A stretch of 64,000 bases of DNA from Streptococcus pantholopis (GTDB taxonomy: Bacteria; Bacillota; Bacilli; Lactobacillales; Streptococcaceae). A model generated the notes under the pieces. The model was not told the origin of the DNA and did no database searches. It worked only from the letters and a program-made list of their open reading frames with translations. Location of the stretch: NCBI RefSeq assembly GCF_001642085.1, contig NZ_CP014699.1, positions 1 to 64,000 on the forward strand, in the 5' to 3' direction. Numbering within the stretch: the stretch's first letter is position 1; the number at the start of each line of letters is the position of its first letter. Of the stretch, positions 44,574 through 54,443 are shown one piece after another. The position numbers and the translations under genes were made by a program.

Positions 44574-45317
44574 ATGACTATTATAACCTCAAAAGCAAAT
44601 AATCTCATTAAAAAGACAAAAAAACTGCTGCAAAAAAAGTATCGCAGCCATTCTTATTTGATAGAAGGCTGGCATCTTTTTGCTGAGGCAGAAAAAACAG
44701 GGGCTGTTTTTCTCAACATTTTTGTTGTCAGCGAACAGGCTGAGAAAGTGCGTCACCTCAAACAGGTTAAGTTGGTAACTGAAGATGTCTTAAAGACCTT
44801 ATCGGAGTCCCCGGCTCCGCAAGGAATTGTAGCAGAAGTCGCTATGCCGCCTGTTCCAAAACTCTCTGAGATAGCCGCAGGGCGCTTCCTGCTGCTGGAA
44901 GATATACAGGATCCCGGCAATCTTGGGACCATGGTTCGGACAGCAGCTGCTGCAGACTTTTCAGCTGTTTTTATCTCTGAAAAATCAGCTGATATCTATA
45001 ATCAAAAAACACTGAGAGCCATGCAGGGGAGCCATTTTTATTTGCCGGTTTACCGGACAAATCTATTGGAGACTTGTCTTTTGCTGCAAAAACAGTCTGT
45101 TCCTCTGCTTGCGACCAGTCTGAAGCAGGGAGCTGTTGATTACAGGAAGCTCTTTAAAACGGAACATTTTGCTCTCATAATGGGCAATGAAGGTCAGGGG
45201 ATTTCCGATGAGTTGACACAAAGAGCCGATCAATTGGTCCATATTCCCATGCCCGGACAAACAGAAAGTTTAAATGTTGCTGTTGCTGCCGGTATTGTTA
45301 TTTTCAGCTTAATTTAA
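44574..45317 (+). CDS. TrmH/SpoU-family RNA 2'-O-methyltransferase
   Basis: 247 residues. An N-terminal substrate-binding domain (KKYRSHSYLIEGWHLF) precedes a SPOUT knot domain with the three family motifs: DPGNLGTMVRTA (about residue 116), IMGNEGQGIS (about 203) and PMPGQTESLNVAVAAGI (about 226). It methylates ribose 2'-OH in rRNA or tRNA; the target is not clear from the sequence. It is divergent from acyP-yidC as in related streptococci. Confidence 0.92.
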   Translation: MTIITSKANNLIKKTKKLLQKKYRSHSYLIEGWHLFAEAEKTGAVFLNIFVVSEQAEKVRHLKQVKLVTEDVLKTLSESPAPQGIVAEVAMPPVPKLSEIAAGRFLLLEDIQDPGNLGTMVRTAAAADFSAVFISEKSADIYNQKTLRAMQGSHFYLPVYRTNLLETCLLLQKQSVPLLATSLKQGAVDYRKLFKTEHFALIMGNEGQGISDELTQRADQLVHIPMPGQTESLNVAVAAGIVIFSLI

Positions 45318-45353
45318 GTGAGTGTGCTATAATAGAGCTAGAGGTAATTGGAT

Positions 45354-45857
45354 ATGAGGAATTATGAGCGGGACCAAGAGTTTATGAACCACGTTGGTCA
45401 TCTTATCAGACATCCGCGTTTTCAAAGACTTGACGGCATTACTCAGCACCAGCATTCAACTCGGCTTGAACATTCCATTAATGTCAGTTATACCAGTTTT
45501 CGCATTGCCAGAAAATTGGGGTGGGATAAAAAAAGTACAGCCAGAGGAGCTCTTTTGCATGACTTTTTTTATTACGACTGGCGGGTTACTAAATTTAATA
45601 AAAGCCATGCCTGGGTTCATCCGCGTATTGCTGTGAGAAATGCCCGAAAACTGACACAGCTCAGTAAAAAAGAAGAGGATATTATCCTCAAGCATATGTG
45701 GGGAGCGACTGTTGCTCCGCCGCGCTATAAAGAAGGCTACATTGTGACTATGGTTGACAAGTATTGGGCGGTAAAAGAGGCTGCTATGCCTTTGCGGAGG
45801 GTTTGGCAGAAACGCCGCCGCTTCAGTCGAAAATTTTTAGGCAGTCACAATCATTAG
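45354..45857 (+). CDS. HD-domain phosphohydrolase
   Basis: 167 residues from ATG 45354 (AGAGG upstream). Metal-binding HD signature: His in [16 protein letters not shown] in [10 protein letters not shown], and a later Asp in VTMVDKYWA. Such proteins hydrolyse nucleotides or related phosphates; the substrate is unknown. An extended -10 (TGCTATAAT, 45325-45333) stands before it. Confidence 0.88.
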   Translation: MRNYERDQEFMNHVGHLIRHPRFQRLDGITQHQHSTRLEHSINVSYTSFRIARKLGWDKKSTARGALLHDFFYYDWRVTKFNKSHAWVHPRIAVRNARKLTQLSKKEEDIILKHMWGATVAPPRYKEGYIVTMVDKYWAVKEAAMPLRRVWQKRRRFSRKFLGSHNH

Positions 45858-45873
45858 AAATGGAGATTTTAAT

Positions 45874-46563
45874 ATGAATGACAGTATGATTTATACACAG
45901 ACAGATACAGGACTGAATAGATTTTTCGCTAAAATCTACAGTTTAGTCGGTATGGGAATCGGCTTGTCCGCCCTTATTTCTGCTTTGATGCTCTATGTTT
46001 TTACCGACAATATGATCGCTATCATGATTAATTACCCTTGGGTATATTACGGAGCTATCTTTGCAGAGTTAATTTTGGTTCTGGTGGCCAGCAATGCTGC
46101 CAGAAAAAATACACCGGCTGCTCTTCCGCTCTTTTTAACTTACTCGGCCTTAAACGGCTTTACTTTGAGCTTCATTATCGTGGCTTATACACAAACCACT
46201 GTTTTGCAGGCCTTTCTGTCATCAGCTACCATCTTCTTTGTGATGGCCCTGATTGGGGTTACAACTAAAAGAGATTTATCCGGCATGGCTAAGGCTCTGC
46301 TGGCCGGCTTGATTGGTATTATTGCTGCCAGCTTAATTAATCTCTTTATCGGAAGCGGCATGATGAGCTATATCATCAGTATTGTGTCTGTTTTAATTTT
46401 CTCAGGTCTGATTGCTTATGATAACCAAAGAATTAAACATGTCTATCAAGCGACAGGAGGGAATGTCGGTGATGGCTGGGCTGTATCAATGGCCCTCAGT
46501 CTCTACCTTGACTTCATTAACCTTTTCTTGAACCTGCTGCGTCTGTTTGGCAATCGCCGGTAA
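45874..46563 (+). CDS. Bax inhibitor-1 (BI-1/YccA) family membrane protein
   Basis: 229 residues with seven hydrophobic helices. The family features are present: NGFTLSFII in the middle and [12 protein letters not shown] with the conserved Asp of the proton/calcium site near the end. Bacterial members are pH-sensitive calcium leak channels or influence membrane protease action. Sixteen bases after the HD gene and probably co-transcribed. Confidence 0.92.
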   Translation: MNDSMIYTQTDTGLNRFFAKIYSLVGMGIGLSALISALMLYVFTDNMIAIMINYPWVYYGAIFAELILVLVASNAARKNTPAALPLFLTYSALNGFTLSFIIVAYTQTTVLQAFLSSATIFFVMALIGVTTKRDLSGMAKALLAGLIGIIAASLINLFIGSGMMSYIISIVSVLIFSGLIAYDNQRIKHVYQATGGNVGDGWAVSMALSLYLDFINLFLNLLRLFGNRR

Positions 46564-46649
46564 AATGAATTTTTACCTGATTATTCGGGCTTTGTGCTTC
46601 GGTGTCTCTGAAGTGTCAGAACGGTTGAAGAAGCCCTCCCCCTTATTTA

Positions 46650-46694
46650 AAAGTTCTGTCATATCTACTGTGGAGATATGACAGAACTTTTTTA
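46650..46694 (+). terminator. Terminator after the BI-1 gene
   Basis: A long perfect hairpin (AAGTTCTGTCATATCT and its complement, 7-base loop) ends in TTTTTTA. Confidence 0.9.
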
Positions 46695-46790
46695 TTGTAA
46701 TTGAGATTATACAGAGCTTACAGGCGTTTTGCCTTGCTAAAAAACAGAAACAATCTTAAATTATGCCTTCTGAAAAATACTCGGTTTTAG

Positions 46791-46819
46791 TTGAATGGTT
46801 TTTCCCGATATGTTATAAT
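46791..46819 (+). promoter_or_regulatory. Promoter of the TcaA-like gene pair
   Basis: TTGAAT (46791-46796), a 17-nt spacer and TATAAT (46814-46819), followed by GGAGGAG and ATG 46846. Confidence 0.8.
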
Positions 46820-46845
46820 GGCTCTAAAAATTGTGGAGGAGTATT

Positions 46846-47700
46846 ATGAAAAAAGAAGATTGGGTAGATTATTTTGCGGCTATCAACGGCCGTATGCCAT
46901 CAGATGAAGAAATAGCACAGGCGCTCATGGCTGGAGAATTTGTTGAAAATGATGAAGAAACCGGTATAGAGAAAACTGCTCAAAATCCAGGGGTGAAGCC
47001 ATCAGATGACGCAGTCCCTCAGTTGGCTTCAACAGTAGCTGGTAAAGGAAGCAGTTTATTCAAAGATTTCTGGGGCTGGCTGGTTTCTGCTTGGCAGTCC
47101 CCCACATCAGAGGTTCCGACTAATAAGTACAACGGTTATGTAGCTTTTGGACTGCTGACTCTTTTTTACACTATTGCTGTTTTTGTCATGATTCGGCGTG
47201 CGGTTGGAATCGGTACTTTTTATGTTAATAATTTTAGCCGTTTTTTTGGTGAAGAAAGCAGCTTCGCAAATCCGGTTGGACCGTCAGCCTTCTTTATGAT
47301 TTTGATTGCAGCAGCGCTTTACATTTTTTCAGTTATTTTCTCAGGTTTTGTTGCTAGACGATTGGTATATAAGGAAACCGACTTTACTTTTTCAAAGAGC
47401 TTTGAATGGTACGGTCGGCTCTTTTCGATTAATATTATATTGTCAGCTGTCTCAGCCTTTTTTGCCCTTATAGGACTCTCATTGCTTTCATTTTTTGTAT
47501 TATCTGTCAGTGTTACGATTTTTGGGCTTGCAACGACATTTGCGCTGGCTCAATCAAAAAATGTTTCTGGCATGGATATGTTCTATAAATACCTCATTGC
47601 TATCCTTGTAAACGCAGTTATCATGTTTTTATTCTCTATAGTAGAATTTAGTATTTTAGCTAGATATATCAGAGAAATAGGAAGCAGCTTCTTTTATTAA
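46846..47700 (+). CDS. Multi-TM protein partnered with a TcaA-like protein
   Basis: 284 residues from ATG 46846 (GGAGGAG). It starts with a short soluble module, W-DYFAAINGRMPSDEEIAQAL, seen again twice in the next protein. A polar linker follows, then four to five membrane helices (YVAFGLLTLFYTIAVFVM and later ones). Not assigned to a named family with confidence. Sharing a module with its neighbour suggests the two work in one membrane complex, possibly in envelope stress or glycopeptide response as known for TcaA. Confidence 0.7.
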   Translation: MKKEDWVDYFAAINGRMPSDEEIAQALMAGEFVENDEETGIEKTAQNPGVKPSDDAVPQLASTVAGKGSSLFKDFWGWLVSAWQSPTSEVPTNKYNGYVAFGLLTLFYTIAVFVMIRRAVGIGTFYVNNFSRFFGEESSFANPVGPSAFFMILIAAALYIFSVIFSGFVARRLVYKETDFTFSKSFEWYGRLFSINIILSAVSAFFALIGLSLLSFFVLSVSVTIFGLATTFALAQSKNVSGMDMFYKYLIAILVNAVIMFLFSIVEFSILARYIREIGSSFFY

Positions 47701-47712
47701 TTGAGGTGGATT

Positions 47713-49320
47713 ATGGCAAGTCAAGAAAAGTGGGTCCGCTTATTTGAACAGGTAATTGGGCGGCAGCCAAGCCCTGAAGAATTTATGAAGGGGAAAGAGA
47801 CAGGATTCGCTCCGATTCATATTAAAGAAATTGCGGGTCTTCAAGTCCCTGAAAAATCTGCCGATGAAAGTATTGCTGCAGGAGCTCCAAAGCAAGGCAA
47901 AACTGATATTCAGGAGTGGACAGCAGCATTTGAAACAAAGGCTGGCCGCAAGCCGACAAAAGAGGAATTTATGTATGGAAAGAGCCAGAAATTTGCGCTT
48001 TTTTCTGTCGATGAACTGGCCAATGTCATAAACAGCACCCCTGCTCCTCAGAAGAAGCCGATGTCCAAGCGTAAGAAACTTCTTCTTGGGACAGCCTTTT
48101 TTATCATACTGTCATTGATCTCTGCTTATGCTTATGGCTTGCATTACTACTCTCGTCCCGAAGTGGCTAAGCGGTATTTAGAAGCTGTTAATAAAGATTT
48201 TGATGAGGCTTTGCCATATGAGGTTTGGTCAGATACAGAAAAGGCGATTAAAAAATCCGAGCTGGCCTACACGGATAAAAAATCTGTTCAAATTGAAAAC
48301 GATGAATCAGCTTTATTAAATGGTAGTGCTATGCGTAAAATTGGGCAAAAATATCTTATTTTTCCTAACTGGAAGGTCGTTGTTACTCCAATAACAGCTA
48401 AAGTAACTTCTAATACTAAAGGAATGACCTTGTCTGTTAATAAGAAGAAGTTTGCCACAACCGACAGCAGCCGTTTTTCAAAAACCTTAACCCGCCTTTA
48501 TCCGGGGACTTATCAGTTCGAAGCTTCCATTAATTTGGATGGCCAAGAAGTAAAAGTGTCATCAGAAGAAAATTTATCCAGTGATAAAACGGTTGCTTTA
48601 GATGTTACCTATCTCAATTTTACTGTAAAAAGCAATTTATCCGATGGGGATTTATATATTGGCAGTAAGAAAGTCGGCACCTTGTCAGATGGGAAGCTTG
48701 AAGTTTCAAATACTGCTGTTACCAACTCGTCTAAAGTTTATGTCAAAAAGACATTCGGTGATGATTCAAATGTGAAATCTGATACAATTTCTGTTGAAGA
48801 CATCTATGATGGTGATACTATTACCCTAGATGCTGATGGGATACTGACAAAAGCTACAGCTAAAAGTGTCCTTGAAAAAGCCTATTATAAACTGTCAAAC
48901 TATGCCAGTAATCATACTGCACCTGATAAGCTGGAGAGTGTCTTTAAAGGGGGCAGTAAAAATTCCATGTACAGCGATGTTGTCAATATGATTGAAACAA
49001 ATACGACAAACGCTAAAAACCGCAGTGCGAAATCAATTACTTTTTCAGATATAGATGTCACAAAAGTGACTCAGACAGGGGAGAAAACTTATACTGTAGA
49101 TTTTACAGTTATCTACGATTTTTATTATGCCTACGATTCTGAACATAAAAGTTCAGGCAGCATCATTCAAAAGATGTCCTGGTCAGCAAACGTAGAGTAT
49201 GATGGCAGTGCAGACAGCAGGAGCGATAGCTATTATTACAATGATTATACCGATGATTACGTCATAGCTGGAAAGAATGGGGACTCCTCTGTTTTATCTG
49301 AAAAAAACACAGTGAATTGA
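47713..49320 (+). CDS. TcaA-like membrane-anchored surface protein
   Basis: 535 residues from ATG 47713 (GAGGTGG). Two copies of the W..-F-..GRxPSPEEFMxG module (about 5-35 and 65-95) are cytoplasmic. Then come a basic stop (MSKRKKLLLG), one membrane helix and about 400 extracellular residues with TcaA-type repeat domains (YPGTYQFEASI, NLSDGDLYIG) and a C-terminal domain (YTVDFTVIYDFYYAYDS). TcaA of S. aureus affects teicoplanin sensitivity. The broken gene at 1-1629 is its paralogue. Confidence 0.75.
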   Translation: MASQEKWVRLFEQVIGRQPSPEEFMKGKETGFAPIHIKEIAGLQVPEKSADESIAAGAPKQGKTDIQEWTAAFETKAGRKPTKEEFMYGKSQKFALFSVDELANVINSTPAPQKKPMSKRKKLLLGTAFFIILSLISAYAYGLHYYSRPEVAKRYLEAVNKDFDEALPYEVWSDTEKAIKKSELAYTDKKSVQIENDESALLNGSAMRKIGQKYLIFPNWKVVVTPITAKVTSNTKGMTLSVNKKKFATTDSSRFSKTLTRLYPGTYQFEASINLDGQEVKVSSEENLSSDKTVALDVTYLNFTVKSNLSDGDLYIGSKKVGTLSDGKLEVSNTAVTNSSKVYVKKTFGDDSNVKSDTISVEDIYDGDTITLDADGILTKATAKSVLEKAYYKLSNYASNHTAPDKLESVFKGGSKNSMYSDVVNMIETNTTNAKNRSAKSITFSDIDVTKVTQTGEKTYTVDFTVIYDFYYAYDSEHKSSGSIIQKMSWSANVEYDGSADSRSDSYYYNDYTDDYVIAGKNGDSSVLSEKNTVN

Positions 49321-49357
49321 TTCATTTCCTAAGGAATTTGAAGATTAGTCTTTCTGT

Positions 49358-49400
49358 AAAGATGAGCGATCCTTTGAAGGATAAGGCTCATCTTTTTCTT
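49358..49400 (+). terminator. Terminator after the TcaA-like gene
   Basis: AAAGATGAGC pairs with GCTCATCTTT, followed by TTCTTT. Confidence 0.85.
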
Positions 49401-49503
49401 TAGGATAACATTCAGTTTATCCTGCAGTTGCCCCAAAAAATGATAGACCTTTGGGTCATTAAACCTGCAGCCTGATTGATGAATCTGCTGCAAAAGAGCC
49501 GTT

Positions 49504-49533
49504 TTGTCATTTGCCAGTGCTTTGTGTTATAAT
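49504..49533 (+). promoter_or_regulatory. Likely lysA promoter, about 730 bases upstream
   Basis: TTGTCA (49504-49509), an 18-nt spacer and TATAAT (49528-49533). Nothing but repeat DNA lies between it and lysA at 50266. Confidence 0.55.
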
Positions 49534-49547
49534 GGTGCTAATAGTTT

Positions 49548-50250
49548 AAACTGAATATACCCTAAAATCCTAATGAAAAAGATGACATCCGTCGCGATAT
49601 GAGTCATCGCTCGTCTGTCCCTATTTTCATACGGATTTCTTAACGGCCTTTGTATCTTAGTGAACTGAACACGGCCTAAACGCTGCGGGAAAAAGCAGGG
49701 TCAAATATAGAACTGATTTCACAGTTAGGCAGCCGTAAACGACTGAAAGCTTTGTCGCCTTAACAGTCGACCGCACCTTTCTAGTCGTTCTGGCAGGGGT
49801 GCGCCTACGAAATCACAGATTTCTGGCTTACCGCCATTTTTGCTTTGCTCTTTTAACGGCCTTTGTATCTTGTTAATTGAACACGGCCTAAGAGCTGTGC
49901 AGTGAAATCATCCAGTGGATGATTTCAGCCCGAACCTAGAAAAGGGAGAGTGAGGGGACAGGAAATCTGTATCGTTACCTAGTTACCGCTAGCCGTAAAC
50001 GACTGAAAGCTTTGTCGCCTTAGCAGCCGACCGCACCTTTCTAGTCGTTCTGGCAGGGGTGCGCCTACGAAATCACAGATTTCTGGCTTACCGCCATTTT
50101 TGCTTTTGCGTTTTTAACGGCCTTTGTATCTTATTAATTGAACACGGGCTAAGCTCTTTGCAAAAAAGATAGCCCTCCCTTGAGTCTTTAATGACTCGGC
50201 GGTCAGGCTCCTATTTTTGCTGTGAGCTTGAACGCCCTTTGTATCTTAAT
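49548..50250 (+). repeat. Modular intergenic repeat, locus R4, in the lysA leader
   Basis: Several units in direct orientation fill about 700 bases, each with ACCCTAA or CGGCCTAA at the start and ACGGnCTTTGTATCTT at the end. The final TATCTT ends 18 bases before the lysA ATG. Confidence 0.88.
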
Positions 50251-50265
50251 TTATCGGAGTTGAGA

Positions 50266-51510
50266 ATGAAAATCCCTTTTATCAGTCAAGAAGAGTTAAG
50301 TAAGATTGCTGCCGAATTTCCAACCCCCTTTCATCTTTATGATGAAAAGGGAATCCGTGAAAAAGCGCGTGCTTTGAATCAGGCTTTTTCCTGGAATAAA
50401 GGCTTTAAAGAGTATTTTGCAGTTAAAGCAACTCCTAATCCAACAATTTTGAAGATTTTGCAGGAAGAAAACTGCGGTGTAGACTGCGCAACAGAAGTTG
50501 AACTGCTGATGAGCCATAAGCTGGGATTTACTGATATCATGTTTTCTTCCAATAATACACCGGCAGAAGAATACCGCTATGCGCGTCAGATTGGGGCTAT
50601 TATCAATTTGGATGCTTATGAGGATATCGCTTTTCTTAAGGAAAATGCAGGGCTCCCTGAAACAATCTCTCTGCGCTACAATCCGGGAGGTATCTTTGCT
50701 TTGGGAACTGACATTATGGACCATCCGGAGGAATCGAAGTTTGGTATGACTAAGACGCAGCTAATGCAGGGGTTTAAAGAATTAAAAGCTGCAGGGGTCA
50801 AGGAATTCGGACTGCATGCGCTTTTAGCTTCCAACACAGTCACTAATGACTACTATCCGACTTTAGCAGGGGAACTGTTTGAATTAGCAGTAGAAGTGAA
50901 AGAAGAAACAGGTATTGAGCTCAGTTTTATCAATCTTTCAGGCGGGATAGGCGTCAATTATTTACCCGATCAGGAGGCCAATGACATTGCTCTGATTGGT
51001 CAAAAAGTGCACCAGGTCTTTGATGCGGTCTTACAACCGGCTGGTTTGGGTCAGATTAAAATTTTCACAGAGCTTGGACGGTTTATGCTGGCACCGCACG
51101 GTCTCTTAGTAACCAGGGTGCATCACCGTAAAAAAACCTACCGTGACTATGTAGGAGTAGATGCTTCGGCTGTCAATCTGCTGCGTCCGGCTATGTACGG
51201 TTCTTATCATCATATTACCAATATGACCAATCCTCAAGGAGAACCGGAAATTGTTGATGTCGTTGGGTCGCTTTGCGAGAACAATGATAAATTTGCCGCA
51301 GGACGTGAACTCCCTCATGTTCGTGTAGGGGACTTGCTGGTTATCCATGATACCGGTGCCCATGGTTTTTCAATGGGCTACCAGTATAACGGCCGGCTGC
51401 GGTCAGCTGAAATTCTTTATCAGACGAACGGTCAGGCCAAGATGATCCGCCGGGCTGAAAAACCAGAAGATTACTTTGCCACACTTTACGGCTTTAATTT
51501 CGAAAAATAG
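50266..51510 (+). CDS. lysA: Diaminopimelate decarboxylase
   Basis: 414 residues from ATG 50266 with CGGAG upstream; the frame extends further left only through repeat DNA. A fold III PLP enzyme: PLP lysine in YFAVKATPNP (about residue 52), Gly-rich phosphate loop in NLSGGIGVNY, substrate contacts in EPGR-like TELGRFML, and CEN in GSLCENNDKFA. It turns meso-diaminopimelate into lysine, the last step of lysine synthesis. It stands alone. Confidence 0.93.
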   Translation: MKIPFISQEELSKIAAEFPTPFHLYDEKGIREKARALNQAFSWNKGFKEYFAVKATPNPTILKILQEENCGVDCATEVELLMSHKLGFTDIMFSSNNTPAEEYRYARQIGAIINLDAYEDIAFLKENAGLPETISLRYNPGGIFALGTDIMDHPEESKFGMTKTQLMQGFKELKAAGVKEFGLHALLASNTVTNDYYPTLAGELFELAVEVKEETGIELSFINLSGGIGVNYLPDQEANDIALIGQKVHQVFDAVLQPAGLGQIKIFTELGRFMLAPHGLLVTRVHHRKKTYRDYVGVDASAVNLLRPAMYGSYHHITNMTNPQGEPEIVDVVGSLCENNDKFAAGRELPHVRVGDLLVIHDTGAHGFSMGYQYNGRLRSAEILYQTNGQAKMIRRAEKPEDYFATLYGFNFEK

Positions 51511-51560
51511 CAGAGACAGCTGGTCGCCAGTCTTTAGGGCTGCCGGCTGGTCTTTTATTG
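51511..51560 (+). terminator. Imperfect terminator after lysA
   Basis: CTGGTCGCCAG and CTGCCGGCTGGTC can form an imperfect stem, followed by TTTTATTG. Confidence 0.5.
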
Positions 51561-51627
51561 TTTCAGAATTTTATCTTAGCTATACTGATCCAAGACAGGT
51601 TTTTTGTTGAGGGCAGGGGACAATTAT

Positions 51628-51656
51628 TTGTAAAGCACTTTCATTTCTGCTATAAT
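51628..51656 (+). promoter_or_regulatory. Promoter of the YneF gene
   Basis: TTGTAA (51628-51633), a 17-nt spacer and TATAAT (51651-51656) with an upstream TG. Confidence 0.8.
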
Positions 51657-51687
51657 ATAGAATGTAAAAAATGTAGGAGAGAACAGT

Positions 51688-51930
51688 ATGACGACTTTTG
51701 TTTGGATTTTATTGATTATTATTGCTCTGGGAGCCGGCTTGGTTGGCGGCGTTTTTATTGCACGGAAACAAATCGAGAAAGAAATCGGCGAACATCCTCG
51801 TCTGACTCCGGATGCTATTCGTGAAATGATGAGCCAGATGGGACAAAAACCAAATGAAGCCAAGATTCAGCAAACCTACCGCAATATTATTAAGCAGTCA
51901 AAGGCTGCTCAGGCAAAAGGTAAAAAATAA
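51688..51930 (+). CDS. YneF family (UPF0154) membrane protein
   Basis: 80 residues. One N-terminal membrane helix ([20 protein letters not shown]) and a cytoplasmic helix with the family signature [14 protein letters not shown] [25 protein letters not shown]. Function unknown; conserved across Firmicutes. Own promoter and ribosome site (TAGGAGAG). Confidence 0.93.
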   Translation: MTTFVWILLIIIALGAGLVGGVFIARKQIEKEIGEHPRLTPDAIREMMSQMGQKPNEAKIQQTYRNIIKQSKAAQAKGKK

Positions 51931-52064
51931 TTTTTACTGAGCTGATAGGAATCCGGAGCGACGGTTTTAGGCAGGTTAGCCTGACTCAAGCTAAGGCGGC
52001 TTGGCTGTTTTATCACACTTTAAGCCTTGTAAGCAGCCATTATGCTGTGGGTAAAAATGGTTTT

Positions 52065-52094
52065 TATAAAAATAACAGGACCGTTATTTTTATA
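52065..52094. terminator. Perfect AT-rich hairpin
   Basis: TATAAAAATAAC and its exact complement around AGGACC. Bidirectional design; it probably ends the YneF transcript. Confidence 0.7.
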
Positions 52095-52149
52095 GCTTTA
52101 GTTGCACAGCCCTGTCAGTTATCAAAGTTAAGGGAAAGGTCCGCTGGGC

Positions 52150-52635
52150 CTTTTTGATTTTTGCCTTGCTCTTTTAACGGGCTTTGTATCTTGTTTGAAC
52201 TGAACACGGGCTAAGCTCTTGGCAAAAAAGACATGGCTAAGTTTAGAATTGATTTCAAGTTAGCTGGCCGTAAACGTCTGAAGGTTTTATCGTCCTAGCG
52301 GCTGACAGCACCCTTCTAGTCGTTCTGGCAGGGGTGCGTCTGCGAAATCGAAGATTTCGGACTTACCGTCATTTTTGCTGTGAGCTTTTCACGGGCTTTG
52401 TATCTTGATGAATTGAACACGCCCTAAAATCCTAGTGAAAAAGATGGCTGTCAGCGTGATGCCAGCATCACTTGCCATCCCCTATTTTCATACGGATTTT
52501 TTCACGGGCTTTGTATCTTGATGAATTGAATACGGCTAAATGCTGCAGGGAGAAGATGGTCTGACTTAGAATCTGGCGATTCGTCAGTCAGATCCCTATT
52601 TTCCTTTGCATTTTTTACGCCCTTTGTATTTTTTG
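52150..52635 (+). repeat. Modular intergenic repeat, locus R5
   Basis: Three or so units in direct orientation (ends near 52196, 52406, 52528 and 52632). The last TATTTT is 18 bases before the murI ATG. With the hairpin before it, this accounts for the 720 bases between yneF and murI. Confidence 0.85.
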
Positions 52636-52650
52636 TGTAGGGATTGGATT

Positions 52651-53451
52651 ATGGATAATAGACCGATTGGGTTTTTGGATTCTGGTGTTGGGGGGCTGAC
52701 TGTTGTTCGTGAGCTGATGCGGCAGCTTCCTCATGAAGAGATTGTTTATATCGGTGATTCGGCCCGTACGCCTTACGGTCCGCGCCCAGCTGAGCAGATA
52801 CGTCAGTACACATGGGAATTGGTTCGGTTTCTTTTGACCAAAAATGTTAAAATGATTGTTTTTGCCTGCAATACGGCTACGGCGGTGGCTTGGGAAGAAG
52901 TGAAAGAGAAACTGGACATTCCGGTCTTAGGTGTTATATTACCGGGATCCAGTGCTGCAATTAAATCAACTGTCAAAGGAAAAATCGGGGTTATTGGGAC
53001 AGCAATGACCGTTCAGTCAGATATTTATAAGCAGAAAATTCATTTACTGGCACCGCAAATGGAAGTTACAAGCCTTGCCTGCCCTAAATTTGTTTCTATA
53101 GTCGAATCCAATGAAATTTCTTCCAGTGTAGCTAAGAAGATCGTCTATGACAGTTTGGCACCTCTGGTTGGCAGAGTTGATACTTTGGTTTTAGGCTGTA
53201 CCCACTATCCGCTTTTACGCCCTCTGATTCAGAATGCCATGGGGGAAAAGGTCAAGCTGATTGACAGCGGAGCAGAATGTGTCCGTGATATCTCGGTTCT
53301 TTTGAACTATTTTCAAATTAACCGCCGCCGCGAGCTGACCGATCAAAAAGGGTCCCATCGTTTTTATACAACGGCCGGCATCACCGGTTTTAAGACAATT
53401 GCTGATAACTGGCTGGACCAAAAAATAAGCGTGGAGCATGTCACATTATGA
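52651..53451 (+). CDS. murI: Glutamate racemase
   Basis: 266 residues from ATG 52651; a longer frame from 52606 enters repeat DNA. Both catalytic cysteines are visible, in [11 protein letters not shown] (about residue 73) and LGCTHYPLL (about 184), as is the DSGVGGLTV start. It makes D-glutamate for peptidoglycan. First gene of a run of eight overlapping or touching genes; the next start overlaps it by 4 bases. Confidence 0.96.
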   Translation: MDNRPIGFLDSGVGGLTVVRELMRQLPHEEIVYIGDSARTPYGPRPAEQIRQYTWELVRFLLTKNVKMIVFACNTATAVAWEEVKEKLDIPVLGVILPGSSAAIKSTVKGKIGVIGTAMTVQSDIYKQKIHLLAPQMEVTSLACPKFVSIVESNEISSSVAKKIVYDSLAPLVGRVDTLVLGCTHYPLLRPLIQNAMGEKVKLIDSGAECVRDISVLLNYFQINRRRELTDQKGSHRFYTTAGITGFKTIADNWLDQKISVEHVTL

Positions 53452-54443
53452 GTGAGAAAATTTATGAATATAAAGATGATAATGACTGGTTTGTAGGCCG
53501 CTGGACAGGAACGTTCTCTTTTGACGGTTTTGTCTCTTTAGATAATGATATTCTGGAGCTGCAGGGCAGTTTAAGCAGACTTATTTCCTCCGGTCAGTCA
53601 AACCCTGCCTCTAGCGCTGGCAATATTTTGCTGCTGCGCTTCAGCTCTGTTTTGCGTTTGCTGGCTTTTGTCGCGGACATGATTAATCAAGAGCTGGGCC
53701 GTCATTTAGAGGTTCGGCAGCATCAGGGGGCGGTTCTGATGATTGAGCAGGAACGGCTGCTTCTGATCCATCTGCCCCAGTCCGGTCTGCCTCTCTCTGC
53801 TCTTTCAGAGGGCGGACTTCCGGCTTCCTTTGGGGATACCATCCTTATTGCGACACGAAATGACGGTAAAACTAAGGAATTTTCGGGAATTTTTGCTAAA
53901 CTAGGACTTAAGGTGGAAAATTTAAACGATTATCCTGATTTGCCTGATGTTGCTGAAACGGGGACAAGTTTTGCAGAAAATGCCCTTTTAAAGGCAGAAA
54001 CAATCGCTAAACTGACTGGGAAAATGGTTTTAGCAGATGATTCTGGCTTAAAAGTAGATGTGCTGGGAGGTCTGCCTGGTGTTTGGTCTGCCCGTTTTTC
54101 CGGACCTGATGCTGATGATGCTTCCAACAATGCCAAATTGCTGCATGAGCTGGCGATGGTTTTTGACATCAAAGACCGTTCTGCTCAGTTTCACACCACT
54201 TTAGCTGTAGCAGCACCGGGGAAAGAGAGTTTGGTAGTAGAAGCGGACTGGCCGGGCTATATTGCTTTGCAGCCTAAAGGAGAAAACGGCTTTGGCTATG
54301 ATCCTTTATTTTTAGTTGGTGAGACAGGCCGAACAGCTGCGGAATTGACGCCTGCTGAAAAAAATCAGCTGTCTCATAGGGCCTTGGCTGTTAAAAAGCT
54401 AATGGAGGTATTTCCAGAATGGCAAGCAAAACATTCATTGTAA
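53448..54443 (+). CDS. rdgB: XTP/dITP diphosphatase with streptococcal N-terminal extension
   Basis: 331 residues. Residues 1-125 are an extra domain found in streptococcal members and not recognised otherwise. The Ham1/RdgB domain follows with [14 protein letters not shown] (about residue 132), [10 protein letters not shown], the [23 protein letters not shown] signature and GFGYDPLFL. It removes non-canonical purine nucleoside triphosphates. It overlaps murI by 4 bases and the next gene by 25. Confidence 0.94.
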   Translation: MSEKIYEYKDDNDWFVGRWTGTFSFDGFVSLDNDILELQGSLSRLISSGQSNPASSAGNILLLRFSSVLRLLAFVADMINQELGRHLEVRQHQGAVLMIEQERLLLIHLPQSGLPLSALSEGGLPASFGDTILIATRNDGKTKEFSGIFAKLGLKVENLNDYPDLPDVAETGTSFAENALLKAETIAKLTGKMVLADDSGLKVDVLGGLPGVWSARFSGPDADDASNNAKLLHELAMVFDIKDRSAQFHTTLAVAAPGKESLVVEADWPGYIALQPKGENGFGYDPLFLVGETGRTAAELTPAEKNQLSHRALAVKKLMEVFPEWQAKHSL

